Of a stretch of DNA of 64,000 bases, positions 26,513 to 34,390 are shown piece by piece. The notes beneath the pieces are model-generated. The model was not told the DNA's origin, did no database searches, and worked only from the letters and a program-made list of their open reading frames with translations. Every line of letters starts with the position of its first letter. Position 1 is the first letter of the stretch. A program made the position numbers and the translations under genes. Origin of the DNA: DASUXY01 sp036377675 (GTDB lineage Bacteria; Bacillota; Bacilli; Bacillales; Amphibacillaceae); the NCBI GenBank assembly GCA_036377675.1, contig DASUXY010000017.1, positions 67,152 to 131,151 of the forward strand, in the 5' to 3' direction.

Positions 26513-26803
26513 ATGAAGATTCACGTAACTAAAAAAGCAGCACAATGGTATAAAGAAGAATTTCAATTGGACAAATCAGCATATGTACGCTTTTTCACAA
26601 GATATGGGGACGGTGGTCATCTTCCTGGATTTTCCCTCGGAATAAGCAAAGAATTTCCTCAACAGATTCATATTTCAACAACTGTTGAAGACATTACATT
26701 TTATATCGAGGAAAAAGATGCGTGGTACTTTCAAGATAAAAATGTAACGGTACAACTGAACGAAAAAGAGCAAGAACCGGAATTTATTTATACGAGTGAT
26801 TAA
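26513..26803 (+). CDS. yneR: HesB-like protein YneR
   Basis: A 96-residue protein with the HesB/IscA-like beta fold. RFFTRYGDGGHLPGFSLGI and EDITFYIEEKDAWYF match B. subtilis YneR. It contains no cysteine, so it cannot be an A-type Fe-S scaffold of the usual kind, and its function is unknown. ATG 26489 lacks a ribosome site. ATG 26513, nine bases after AAAGGAG, gives the family N-terminus (MKIHVT). A terminator follows directly. Confidence 0.88.
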   Translation: MKIHVTKKAAQWYKEEFQLDKSAYVRFFTRYGDGGHLPGFSLGISKEFPQQIHISTTVEDITFYIEEKDAWYFQDKNVTVQLNEKEQEPEFIYTSD

Positions 26804-26808
26804 TCGAT

Positions 26809-26832
26809 AAAAGGCGTTCAAACACGCCTTTT
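26809..26832 (+). terminator. Terminator after yneR
   Basis: AAAAGGCGT / ACGCCTTTT form a nine-base-pair stem over a six-base loop, starting six bases after the yneR stop. Confidence 0.8.
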
Positions 26833-26838
26833 AGCCTT

Positions 26839-27089
26839 TTATAAATTAAACTTGTAAATATGATCCCATTTCTTTTCTTGAACTAAAATATATTTTTGCC
26901 ACTTTCCAAACAAATCAAAATGTGGGTACATTTCATCGTAATGGATCCAGCTTGAAAAAAGGCCGTATTTTTTCCCCATGTCACTAATTTTTCAAGGTCA
27001 TTGCAACCGACTTTTGTCACGGTATAACAACCAGGGAAACGCTCATCTTGCCAATAATGGGTTAGACGAAAAAGACCCAAATCAATCAT
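26839..27089 (-). pseudogene. yneQ: Decayed yneQ-like gene (frameshift and lost 5' end)
   Basis: The first frame reads FRLTHYWQDERFPGCYTVTKVGC, a segment typical of the small YneQ family of Bacilli, up to VTWGK. A six-A run near 26970 then shifts the frame. Restoring one A gives YGLFSSWIHYDEMYPHFDLF and a natural end at 26839 (83 residues; 251+1 bases is divisible by three). The usual 15-20 residues before the THYW block are missing. Their place is taken by the tlp terminator, and ATG 27089 has no ribosome site. The double damage suggests a real pseudogene. The function of YneQ is unknown. Confidence 0.7.
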
Positions 27090-27106
27090 TCGATTTGAGG
27101 TCTTTT
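27069..27106 (-). terminator. Terminator after tlp
   Basis: AAAAGACCTCAAATC pairs with GATTTGGGTCTTTT (one bulge) on the minus strand, followed by T residues. It lies 17 bases past the tlp stop and overlaps the 5' end of the yneQ remnant. Confidence 0.8.
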
Positions 27107-27122
27107 CTGTTCCATAACTTCA

Positions 27123-27359
27123 TTAAGACTGTTGTTGGTTGTGATATTCATCTTTAATTTCTGCTCGCATACCTTCGATTGCTTCTTCACGACGTTTATT
27201 TTTCGCTTGAATTTGTTCTTTTACCTCTTCCGAGGAAGAATATTTTAACGTTTCATGCGATTCTTCAATGTTTTGGATCGTATCTTGAACCATTTCTTGT
27301 AATTTTTCTACATTATCTTGACGATCATCTGGCTTTGGTTGCTTATTATTTGTTGACAA
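27123..27359 (-). CDS. tlp: Small acid-soluble spore protein Tlp
   Basis: A 78-residue, highly charged, Gln/Glu-rich helical protein. KPDDRQDNVEKLQEMVQDTI and NIEESHETL match Tlp of Bacillus spores. Despite its name (thioredoxin-like protein) it has no cysteines and belongs to the minor spore proteins made in the forespore. The start is TTG 27359, seven bases after AAAGGAGC. No ATG is available in frame before the conserved part. It has its own terminator. Confidence 0.92.
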   Translation of the reverse strand: MSTNNKQPKPDDRQDNVEKLQEMVQDTIQNIEESHETLKYSSSEEVKEQIQAKNKRREEAIEGMRAEIKDEYHNQQQS

Positions 27360-27449
27360 AGCAATGCTCCTTTACTGAATATATTAGCACAAGGCTAGTC
27401 CTAGTTTCACTTAATTTTATAAAACTATACAAATCGATTCAGGAAAGGA

Positions 27450-27596
27450 TTATGAAGGACGATTTTTCTGAAATGATTGCTGCAATCTACGTTCCATATT
27501 TTTTTCAATTTGTTCCATACGTTCTTTATCTTGTAATATTTGTTCACGGTTCGCTTCGACGAGTTCTTCAAATGAAAGTCTTCTCTTTAACGAAAT
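27450..27596 (-). CDS. fbpB: FbpB-like small basic protein with an ATT start
   Basis: A 48-residue basic, helical protein. RLSFEELVEANREQILQDKE followed by RMEQIEKNMERR matches the Fur-regulated basic protein B family, whose B. subtilis member aids the iron-sparing small RNA FsrA. No ATG, GTG or TTG lies before the conserved part. The frame is closed by TGA eight codons-worth of bases earlier at most (five codons upstream), and AAAGGAG at 27612-27606 is nine bases from ATT 27596. Family members usually begin MSLK-like, and here the codons read ATT-Ser-Leu-Lys. It lies near aconitase, an FsrA target in B. subtilis. No clear Fur box was seen. Confidence 0.72.
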   Translation of the reverse strand: MSLKRRLSFEELVEANREQILQDKERMEQIEKNMERRLQQSFQKNRPS

Positions 27597-27693
27597 GGCT
27601 GTTCACTCCTTTAAACGTTTTCGTACTAAAAGCATTGCCATTTCTAGAGAAATTTATAAGAACTTAAACAATTTATTTCATTTCGGTCGTTTA

Positions 27694-28263
27694 TTAATCT
27701 AAAGATTGCAACATTTCTTCCATGAGCTCATACGTCATTGGGCCTACTTTTCGTTCTTCTTGGACAATACCATCTGTACCGATAAAATATGTTGTAGGAA
27801 CGACAAGTGCCATATATTCATCTCTCACTGCTAAATCTCGATCGAGCAAAACGGGAAACGTATATTCATGCTCTTCAATATAATCATTAACATCGCTCGC
27901 TTTTGATTCAGAACCCGTTAAATTAACAGCAATTATTTCTATCTCTTCATGATGTTCTTCATAAAATTGCTGCATTTCAGGCATCTCTTTTTGACAAGGT
28001 GGACACCACGTTGCCCAAAAGTTCAGAATGACTTTTTTTCCTTTTAAATCGGATAGTTTTGTAGTTTCACCATCTAATGTTTCTAATTCAAAATCAGGTG
28101 CTTGTTCACCGACCTTAATCCCTGCTTGCTCTTCGGAATGGTTAGGTGAATTGGCTGTTTGTTCGTTCTGTTGTTTTTCTGATTCGTCATTAGGACCTAA
28201 CGTATTAAATATAAAAATACCGATAAACAAAACTAAAATGGCAAATCCAATCATTTTTTTCAA
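27694..28263 (-). CDS. yneN: Membrane-anchored thioredoxin-like protein (ResA/YneN type)
   Basis: A 189-residue thiol-disulfide protein. Residues 4-24 are a signal anchor, so the domain faces the outside of the membrane. A Gln/Glu/Ser-rich linker follows. The thioredoxin fold has the active site WCPPCQ and the cis-Pro motif VVPTTYF. It probably reduces disulfides outside the membrane, with electrons delivered by a protein such as CcdA, encoded 6 kb away. The start is TTG 28263 nine bases behind GGAGG. The neighbours acnA and tlp are the same as in B. subtilis. Confidence 0.88.
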   Translation of the reverse strand: MKKMIGFAILVLFIGIFIFNTLGPNDESEKQQNEQTANSPNHSEEQAGIKVGEQAPDFELETLDGETTKLSDLKGKKVILNFWATWCPPCQKEMPEMQQFYEEHHEEIEIIAVNLTGSESKASDVNDYIEEHEYTFPVLLDRDLAVRDEYMALVVPTTYFIGTDGIVQEERKVGPMTYELMEEMLQSLD

Positions 28264-28349
28264 TATAAACGACCTCCTTACATCATTTGAAAAAGTTCAA
28301 TTCGATGAACTGTTGACGTTTAACATGCCTTCTTACATCCACTATAAAA

Positions 28350-28382
28350 AAACCCCCTGCACAAATTCGCACAGGAGGTTTG
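28350..28382 (-). terminator. Terminator after aconitase
   Basis: On the minus strand AAACCTCCTGTGC pairs imperfectly with GTGCAGGGGGTTT, and seven T residues follow. It lies about 20 bases past the acnA stop. Confidence 0.78.
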
Positions 28383-28403
28383 ATGGATCGATCAATCGGT
28401 CAC

Positions 28404-31112
28404 TTACGCTTCTAGTCGATCACGTAAGACCATCTGTAAAATACCACCATGACGGTAATAATCGATTTCAACATCACTATCAAAGCGTGCAATGACATTG
28501 AATTCAGTTGTTTTGCCGTTTTCATCAACAGCTGTTACTTTAACAAGGTCATGAGGCTTAATATTTTCGTTAATATCAACTGTAAATGTTTCTTTACCAG
28601 TTAATCCTAACTTATCAGCGTTTTGCCCTTTTTCAAATTGTAGTGGAAGTACGCCCATCATAACAAGGTTTGAGCGGTGAATTCGCTCATAGCTTTCGGC
28701 AATAACAGTTTTAATGCCTAATAGGTTCGTTCCTTTCGCTGCCCAGTCACGTGAAGAGCCCATTCCATAATCTTTACCAGCGATGACGACTAATCCAGTT
28801 CCATCTTCTTTATATTTCATCGCAGCATCGTAGATAGGCATAACTTCCTCTGTTGGCCAGTATGTCGTATACCCACCTTCGGTATCTGGTGCCAATAAGT
28901 TTCGGATACGGATGTTAGCGAATGTTCCACGCATCATCACTTCGTGGTTTCCACGGCGTGAACCATAAGAGTTAAAGTTACGCGGGGAAACACCTTTTTC
29001 CTGTAAATATTGACCTGCTGGCATTTCCATCGCAATCGCACCAGCTGGTGAAATGTGGTCAGTCGTTACAGAGTCACCAAATTTACCAATCGCACGTAGG
29101 CCTTCTAATGGCTCAACTGTTCCTGGCTCTTTAGATAAGCCTTCAAAGAATGGTGGGTTTTGAATGTATGTTGAATCTTCATCCCACTCGAAAAGCGGTT
29201 CATCTGTTGTTTCAATCTCATTCCATTTTTCATTGGATTCAAAGACACTTTCATATTCTTTACGGAAGATTTCAGGTGTAACAACTTTTTCAACTTGCTC
29301 TTTAATCTCTTCCATCGTTGGCCAAATATCTTTTAAGTAGACAGGTTCGCCGTCTGCATCTGTACCTAGTGCATCTTTCGTTAAGTCAATATCAACTGTA
29401 CCTGCTAGAGCATATGCAACAACGAGCGGTGGTGATGCTAAGTAGTTCGCAGTAACTAATGGATGAATTCGGCCTTCAAAGTTTCTGTTTCCAGATAATA
29501 CGGATGAAGCAACAAGTTCATTTTTAGCAATTGCTTCTTCGATTTCTGGAAGAAGTGGCCCGGAGTTACCAATACAAGTAGTACATCCGTATCCAACTAA
29601 GTTAAATCCTAACTCGTTCATATAATTCATAAGTCCTGCATCTTCTAAATAACGTGTAACAACTTTAGATCCAGGTGCAAGCGATGTTTTAACGTATGCT
29701 GGTACTTCCAGTCCTTTTTCGACTGCTTTTTTCGCAAGTAGTCCAGCTCCTAACATCACGTAAGGGTTAGACGTGTTTGTACATGAAGTGATAGCAGCGA
29801 TTGCTATAGAACCAGTCTTCATTGTAGATGTACGACCATCTTTATGCTCAATCGTTACTTCTTTATCGAACTCTGATTTGTCTAATCCAAAACCTTGGTT
29901 TCCAGATGGAGCCGTAATCGCTTTTTTAAATTCGCTTTGCATCTTAGATAAAGGAATTAAGTCTTGTGGACGTTTTGGTCCAGACAAGTTTGGCTCTAAT
30001 TCTGATAAGTTAATTTCTACAACCTTAGTATATTCAGGATCTTCTAAATCAGGTGAATACCAAAGATCGTTTGCTTTACAATATTGCTCGACGAGAGCGA
30101 CTTGTTCTTCACTACGACCTGTTAGACGTAGATAGTCTAAAGCTTCTTCATCAACCGGGAAAAATCCACATGTTGCACCATATTCAGGAGCCATGTTGGA
30201 TATCGTTGCACGGTCAGCAAGCGGCATATCTTTTAAAGCCGGACCGAAATATTCAACGAATTTTCCAACGACATTTTCCTCACGTAAAACTTGTGTTACT
30301 TTTAACGCCAAGTCTGTCGCTGTCGTTCCTTCTGGAAAACTTCCTGTAAATTTAACACCAATGACTTCTGGTTGTGGGAAGTAAGATGGTTGTCCAAGCA
30401 TTCCAGCTTCTGCTTCAATTCCACCGACACCCCATCCGAGTACTCCTAAACCGTTAATCATAGTTGTATGAGAGTCTGTACCTACTAATGTGTCAGGGAA
30501 AGCAACTCTTTCACCATTTTCATCTTCTACTCCGTGTACAACATCAGCAAGGTACTCAAGGTTTACTTGGTGTACAATGCCAGTTGCTGGTGGTACAGCA
30601 CGGTAGTTATCAAATGCTTTTTGTGCCCAATGTAAAAATTCATATCGCTCAGCATTACGCTCAAACTCTAATTCCATGTTTGCTTGTAATGCATTTGCTG
30701 TTCCGTACTCATCAACTTGTACAGAGTGGTCAATAACGAGGTCAACCGGAACTTCTGGGTTGATCTTATCAGGTTCTCCACCCATATCTACCATTGCTTT
30801 ACGCAATGAAGCAAGGTCAACAACTGCAGGTACTCCCGTAAAGTCTTGTAAAATAACGCGGGATGGTTTGAATGGTACGTCGACCTTGTCTTCTGTTTTC
30901 CCCCAATTTGCCAATGCTTTAACATGCTCATCTGTAATCACACGGCCATCGTGTTGACGGACAAGTGATTCAAGTAGAACACGAATGGAAAATGGCAAAC
31001 GTGAAATATTACCAATGCCAGCTTCTTCTAATGCTTTTAAATGATAGTAGTTGTACGTTTTACCGTTTAAATCAAAACTCTTCTTTGCATTGAATGAGTT
31101 CTTTGCTCCCAT
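28404..31112 (-). CDS. acnA: Aconitate hydratase
   Basis: A 902-residue cytoplasmic aconitase of the IRP/AcnA type, interconverting citrate and isocitrate through a 4Fe-4S cluster. Cluster cysteines are in AITSCTNTSNP and YGCTTCIGNSGP. The mobile C-terminal swivel domain holds KDYGMGSSRDWAAKG. Such enzymes can also bind mRNA when the cluster is lost. The open frame starts with a TTG at 31133, but ATG 31112, ten bases after AAAGGGG, gives the family N-terminus. It is monocistronic, with a possible CcpC-type site upstream. Confidence 0.96.
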   Translation of the reverse strand: MGAKNSFNAKKSFDLNGKTYNYYHLKALEEAGIGNISRLPFSIRVLLESLVRQHDGRVITDEHVKALANWGKTEDKVDVPFKPSRVILQDFTGVPAVVDLASLRKAMVDMGGEPDKINPEVPVDLVIDHSVQVDEYGTANALQANMELEFERNAERYEFLHWAQKAFDNYRAVPPATGIVHQVNLEYLADVVHGVEDENGERVAFPDTLVGTDSHTTMINGLGVLGWGVGGIEAEAGMLGQPSYFPQPEVIGVKFTGSFPEGTTATDLALKVTQVLREENVVGKFVEYFGPALKDMPLADRATISNMAPEYGATCGFFPVDEEALDYLRLTGRSEEQVALVEQYCKANDLWYSPDLEDPEYTKVVEINLSELEPNLSGPKRPQDLIPLSKMQSEFKKAITAPSGNQGFGLDKSEFDKEVTIEHKDGRTSTMKTGSIAIAAITSCTNTSNPYVMLGAGLLAKKAVEKGLEVPAYVKTSLAPGSKVVTRYLEDAGLMNYMNELGFNLVGYGCTTCIGNSGPLLPEIEEAIAKNELVASSVLSGNRNFEGRIHPLVTANYLASPPLVVAYALAGTVDIDLTKDALGTDADGEPVYLKDIWPTMEEIKEQVEKVVTPEIFRKEYESVFESNEKWNEIETTDEPLFEWDEDSTYIQNPPFFEGLSKEPGTVEPLEGLRAIGKFGDSVTTDHISPAGAIAMEMPAGQYLQEKGVSPRNFNSYGSRRGNHEVMMRGTFANIRIRNLLAPDTEGGYTTYWPTEEVMPIYDAAMKYKEDGTGLVVIAGKDYGMGSSRDWAAKGTNLLGIKTVIAESYERIHRSNLVMMGVLPLQFEKGQNADKLGLTGKETFTVDINENIKPHDLVKVTAVDENGKTTEFNVIARFDSDVEIDYYRHGGILQMVLRDRLEA

Positions 31113-31196
31113 ATCGATTGTAGCCCCTTTCAATTTTGATTATTTATTACTTTCCTCGTGTTTGGAACTTTTGAAAGGAAAGCAAGAGCCTTGTTT

Positions 31197-31215
31197 CCGA
31201 TATATTGATTATCGG
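31197..31215. promoter_or_regulatory. Possible CcpC-type dyad upstream of aconitase
   Basis: CCGATA-N7-TATCGG is a perfect interrupted dyad 85 bases before the acnA start. The seven-base gap and the ATA/TAT arms resemble the ATAA-N7-TTAT boxes bound by the citrate-sensing repressor CcpC in B. subtilis, but the inner bases differ. This is tentative. Confidence 0.3.
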
Positions 31216-31273
31216 TCATAAATAGACATATGACTACAAGGTTCCTCATCCACTATATATCTTAAATGATAAA

Positions 31274-31301
31274 CGGGCATAAAACAAATGTTTCATGCCC
31301 G
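31274..31301 (-). terminator. Hairpin after the histidine kinase gene
   Basis: CGGGCATaAAAC and GTTTcATGCCCG form a 12-pair stem with one mismatch over an AAAT loop. It lies about 95 bases past the kinase stop. The T tract on the minus strand is weak (GTTTATC), so termination is probable, not certain. Confidence 0.5.
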
Positions 31302-31396
31302 CAGAGCTATATTAATATTTTATTTAAAGCAATAGCTTATTTTTATACGTTTATTCAGTTTAATAAATAGTAAATTATAAAGACGATGACATCTCT

Positions 31397-32530
31397 TTAA
31401 CGATGAGCTGAAAATATAACATTGAATGTACTGCCTTTTGTTTCATTTTGTTTAATCTCTAAAGTGGCTCCGTGGCGATTTAATATTTGTTTGGTAATCA
31501 TTAAACCGAGGCCCGTTCCATCTGGTTTCGTTGTAAAGAATGGTTCGTCAAGCTTATGAATTGTTTCGATTGGAATCCCGACACCTTCATCGATAATTTG
31601 AATGATGATTTCTTCATCCGTTTCTTTGGCATTAATCGTAACCGTTCCAGGGGCATCCATTGCTTCAATTGCGTTTTTTACGAGATTAATAAATACCTGT
31701 TTAATTTGTGAACGATCGCAATATACATATTTTTCTGGATAATCTGCGTGTACAATTGTAATACCTTTTAAATTCGCTTCCGGTTGTAATAAAGTGACGA
31801 CATCATCAATCATCGGTTGGATTCGTTCGATTTGTTGATGGTCCGTTAATGGTTTAGAAACAAATAACAATTCTGTCGTTATCTTTTCCATCTTCTCAAT
31901 TTCATCGGATATGATGCGATAATAAGCGTCCTTGCGACGAACATCGGCTTGTAACAATTGAAGAAATCCTTTGATCGACGTTAATGGGTTGCGAATTTCG
32001 TGGGCAACACCTGCTGCTAGTTGACCCGCGACGGACATTTTTTCTGAGCGAATCATCATTTCTTCAACTTCTTTTTTATATGTAATATCCTTTATAATAG
32101 AAATGAAATAGATGTGATCCTCATCTTGTAATTTCTTAATCGTACACTCACACCAAATCAATCGGCTCTCACGATGACGAATATGGAGGGTGAATAATTG
32201 CTTTTTATCAATACTCTCATCATAATGTTCATCAATATATAAAGCTTCATCTTTTGAGACGAACTCTTTCCAATAAACTCCCGCTAAGGAAGCAATATCA
32301 TAACCGAACACTTGCTCAACAGATTTAGAAATAAAGAGCAGTTTCCCTTGTTCACTCCACAGTGCTATAACATCTTGGTATGTATCTCCAATCCATTCAA
32401 GTACTTCGTTAGGTAATGATGATAAATTTGAAGCTGGATCTTTCGATGATTGCTTTGAATCCAGATTATTATGGTCAGGTGAGAGATCTTGATGAATCAT
32501 CTGTACATTTACTATTTTTCCATCCATCAT
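31397..32530 (-). CDS. Orphan PAS-domain histidine kinase (sporulation-kinase type)
   Basis: A 377-residue soluble kinase with no membrane segment. A PAS domain spans about 45-155 (FISKSVEQVFGYD ... IIKDITYKKE). The dimerisation box is GVAHEIRNPLTSIKGFLQLL with the phosphorylated His. The ATPase boxes are NLVKNAIEAM, DEGVGIP and GTGLGLMITKQIL. The layout and the H-box resemble phosphorelay kinases such as KinA and KinE. No response regulator lies nearby, which also fits a Spo0F-directed kinase. Signal and target are inferred. Two ATG codons open the gene behind AAGGGG. Confidence 0.85.
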   Translation of the reverse strand: MMDGKIVNVQMIHQDLSPDHNNLDSKQSSKDPASNLSSLPNEVLEWIGDTYQDVIALWSEQGKLLFISKSVEQVFGYDIASLAGVYWKEFVSKDEALYIDEHYDESIDKKQLFTLHIRHRESRLIWCECTIKKLQDEDHIYFISIIKDITYKKEVEEMMIRSEKMSVAGQLAAGVAHEIRNPLTSIKGFLQLLQADVRRKDAYYRIISDEIEKMEKITTELLFVSKPLTDHQQIERIQPMIDDVVTLLQPEANLKGITIVHADYPEKYVYCDRSQIKQVFINLVKNAIEAMDAPGTVTINAKETDEEIIIQIIDEGVGIPIETIHKLDEPFFTTKPDGTGLGLMITKQILNRHGATLEIKQNETKGSTFNVIFSAHR

Positions 32531-32770
32531 TTTCGCCCCTTTTTCCCAAAATCCAACAAAATCGTATGTTCTCTATCATCATATGTAACTTATCCGTAAA
32601 TATGAAACTTGTTTATATGCAGTAAACTGTTTATAATTATATTAGCATACAATACGTATAAACGTTATAGGTAGATAGGACTGTATGAACAGTTTCTTCA
32701 TGCAATCGACTGCATCTTATCAACAACAAAGTGTTATTACTTAAGATTTCAATATAAATTGGGTGATACA

Positions 32771-33253
32771 GTGTCAATATTAATGGACTATTTTATCGTT
32801 TTTTGGGGGTTCCTTTTACTCGGAACGATGGCAATTGGTGGATTTTTCATGTTTCGTAAGTTTTTAAAAAAACTTCCAAAAGAAGACGGGAAGTCGATGA
32901 TGGATTGGGAAGTTTATTATATGGAAAAAACGAAACATATGTGGGAAAAGGAAGAAAAAGAATTACTAGAAGAGCTGATTTCTCCTGTTCCAAAGTTGTT
33001 TCGAGACGTTGCTAGACATTCCATTGCGAGTAAAATTGGTGAAGTCGCCTTAGAAAAAAATGAATCAAAAATAACGAGGGAAACATTGATCCAAGGATAC
33101 ATCATCGCAACGCCTAAAAGAGATCATCGGTTTTTACGGAAAAAATTAAAACAACTAAATATCGATATTACGCCATATGAACAATTTTTCAAATTATCTT
33201 CTGATGATTACGCAAATCATTGGGAAAAACGTTATAAAAAAGATCTAAAGTAA
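32771..33253 (+). CDS. yneK: DUF2621 family membrane protein YneK
   Basis: A 160-residue protein with one or two N-terminal membrane segments (about 3-26) and a basic, helical cytoplasmic part. DWEVYYMEKTKHMWEKEEKELLEELISPVP is shared with B. subtilis YneK. Its function is unknown. The frame opens at TTG 32759. GTG 32771 follows GGGTGAT at a better spacing and gives the family N-terminus just before the membrane helix. Its last codons form the left arm of a terminator shared with ccdC. Confidence 0.85.
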   Translation: MSILMDYFIVFWGFLLLGTMAIGGFFMFRKFLKKLPKEDGKSMMDWEVYYMEKTKHMWEKEEKELLEELISPVPKLFRDVARHSIASKIGEVALEKNESKITRETLIQGYIIATPKRDHRFLRKKLKQLNIDITPYEQFFKLSSDDYANHWEKRYKKDLK

Positions 33254-33289
33254 AAAGCACCTATCATTGTTAGGTGCTTTTTACTTTAG
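33245..33289. terminator. Bidirectional terminator containing the ends of two genes
   Basis: A perfect 19-base-pair inverted repeat (33245-33263 and 33271-33289) closes on a seven-base loop. The yneK stop lies in the left arm. The ccdC stop lies at the loop's right edge (33270-33272). T-rich arms serve both strands. Confidence 0.9.
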
Positions 33290-33767
33290 AATGCAGCTGT
33301 TTTTCAATCTTTTTAAATTTATAAAGCATTGCTAATCTCCACGTAACAATCATGCCAAAAGCTAGCAAAAAGAACATACCACTCGTTTCGCCGAGCGATA
33401 TCGTCCTCCCCATAACAACTTTTGCAATTAAGCGGATGATTAATAAGCCAAATAAAATAAACACAAATGATTTCGATGCTTTTAAATAAATTTTTCCGTT
33501 GCGAATTTCAAACCTTGACGTTTTAATGAGAAATATAGAAAAAATCATTCCGATGAGCAAAGCTTCAAAGACTTGACTCCACTCAACACGAAAATAAGGA
33601 AAGATAAACATAAGCGCTCCTGTACTCATAAAAAGAGGTGGTAAAATTATTTGTTTCACGCTCGTTGGTCTTTCAGCTACTTTCAATCGGATGATATTCA
33701 TCGTAACGGCCATAAATAACGCTACAACTGTACTTGCAATGACCCAAAACACAATTAAACCCCACAC
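33270..33767 (-). CDS. ccdC: Cytochrome c biogenesis protein CcdC-like (YneJ)
   Basis: A 165-residue membrane protein with about five hydrophobic segments. RPTSVKQIILPPLFMSTG and FEIRNGKIYLKASKSF match CcdC/YneJ of Bacillus, which lies beside ccdA and has been linked to cytochrome c maturation without a known mechanism. The start is GTG 33767. A second GTG at 33752, seven bases after GGGG, is an alternative. In B. subtilis yneI lies between it and ccdA. Here an mrpB-like gene takes that place. Confidence 0.82.
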   Translation of the reverse strand: MWGLIVFWVIASTVVALFMAVTMNIIRLKVAERPTSVKQIILPPLFMSTGALMFIFPYFRVEWSQVFEALLIGMIFSIFLIKTSRFEIRNGKIYLKASKSFVFILFGLLIIRLIAKVVMGRTISLGETSGMFFLLAFGMIVTWRLAMLYKFKKIEKQLHSKVKST

Positions 33768-33897
33768 TTTCCACTCGAACGATTCATACGTACACAGTCA
33801 TAAACGAATATAAGACGAATCGATTCGCAAGATGAATTGTCTGTACCGATTCCATGTAATCATAATTACCAATGTAAACATAACTAACATAATCGAT

Positions 33898-34323
33898 TTA
33901 TCGGTCGTGTGCGATATTTAAAATAATGGTAATCGTTGCTCCTAACACGGTAAAATATACTCCTAAATCAAAGATCATTGCCGTAGCTAATTCAACATTT
34001 CCTATAATAGGAATGTAAACCTCTCCAAACGTATGCGTTAAAAAAGGGACATTAAAAAAGAAAGAACCTAGTCCTGTAAGGATTGCTAATAATAAACCGA
34101 TTGGAATTAAAGTGCGAAAGCTAAATGGCAAAACCTTATCGATTACATCCGTTCCATATGCCATATACATTAAAATGACGGCAGCTGATGTCACTAGACC
34201 GCCAACAAATCCACCGCCAGGAGAATTATGACCTGCCAACAATAAGTAGATTGCAAAACCTAACAATATAAAGGCAATTAAACTTGTCGTTGTTCGCAAA
34301 ATAAGATTGTTCGTTCGATACAT
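33898..34323 (-). CDS. mrpB: Orphan MrpB-like Na+/H+ antiporter subunit
   Basis: A 141-residue membrane protein of the MnhB/MrpB family with four hydrophobic segments. The family block LAGHNSPGGGFVGGLVTSAAV is intact, and the length equals that of normal MrpB (about 143). MrpB works only inside the six- or seven-subunit Mrp antiporter. No mrpA, C, D, E, F or G gene is in the window. The gene sits between ccdA and ccdC, where B. subtilis has yneI. AAGGGG precedes ATG. It may complement an mrp operon elsewhere or be a retained paralogue. Confidence 0.88.
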   Translation of the reverse strand: MYRTNNLILRTTTSLIAFILLGFAIYLLLAGHNSPGGGFVGGLVTSAAVILMYMAYGTDVIDKVLPFSFRTLIPIGLLLAILTGLGSFFFNVPFLTHTFGEVYIPIIGNVELATAMIFDLGVYFTVLGATITIILNIAHDR

Positions 34324-34390
34324 GCGATTGAACCCCTTCTTTTTACAACATATACAATCATATCATAGTATAAACACGACATAAAATCTA

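Noticed and set aside
27179..27667. A 162-codon plus-strand frame across tlp and the next gene
   Set aside because: It is antisense to Tlp and to the FbpB-like gene. The minus-strand frames have family sequences and ribosome sites.
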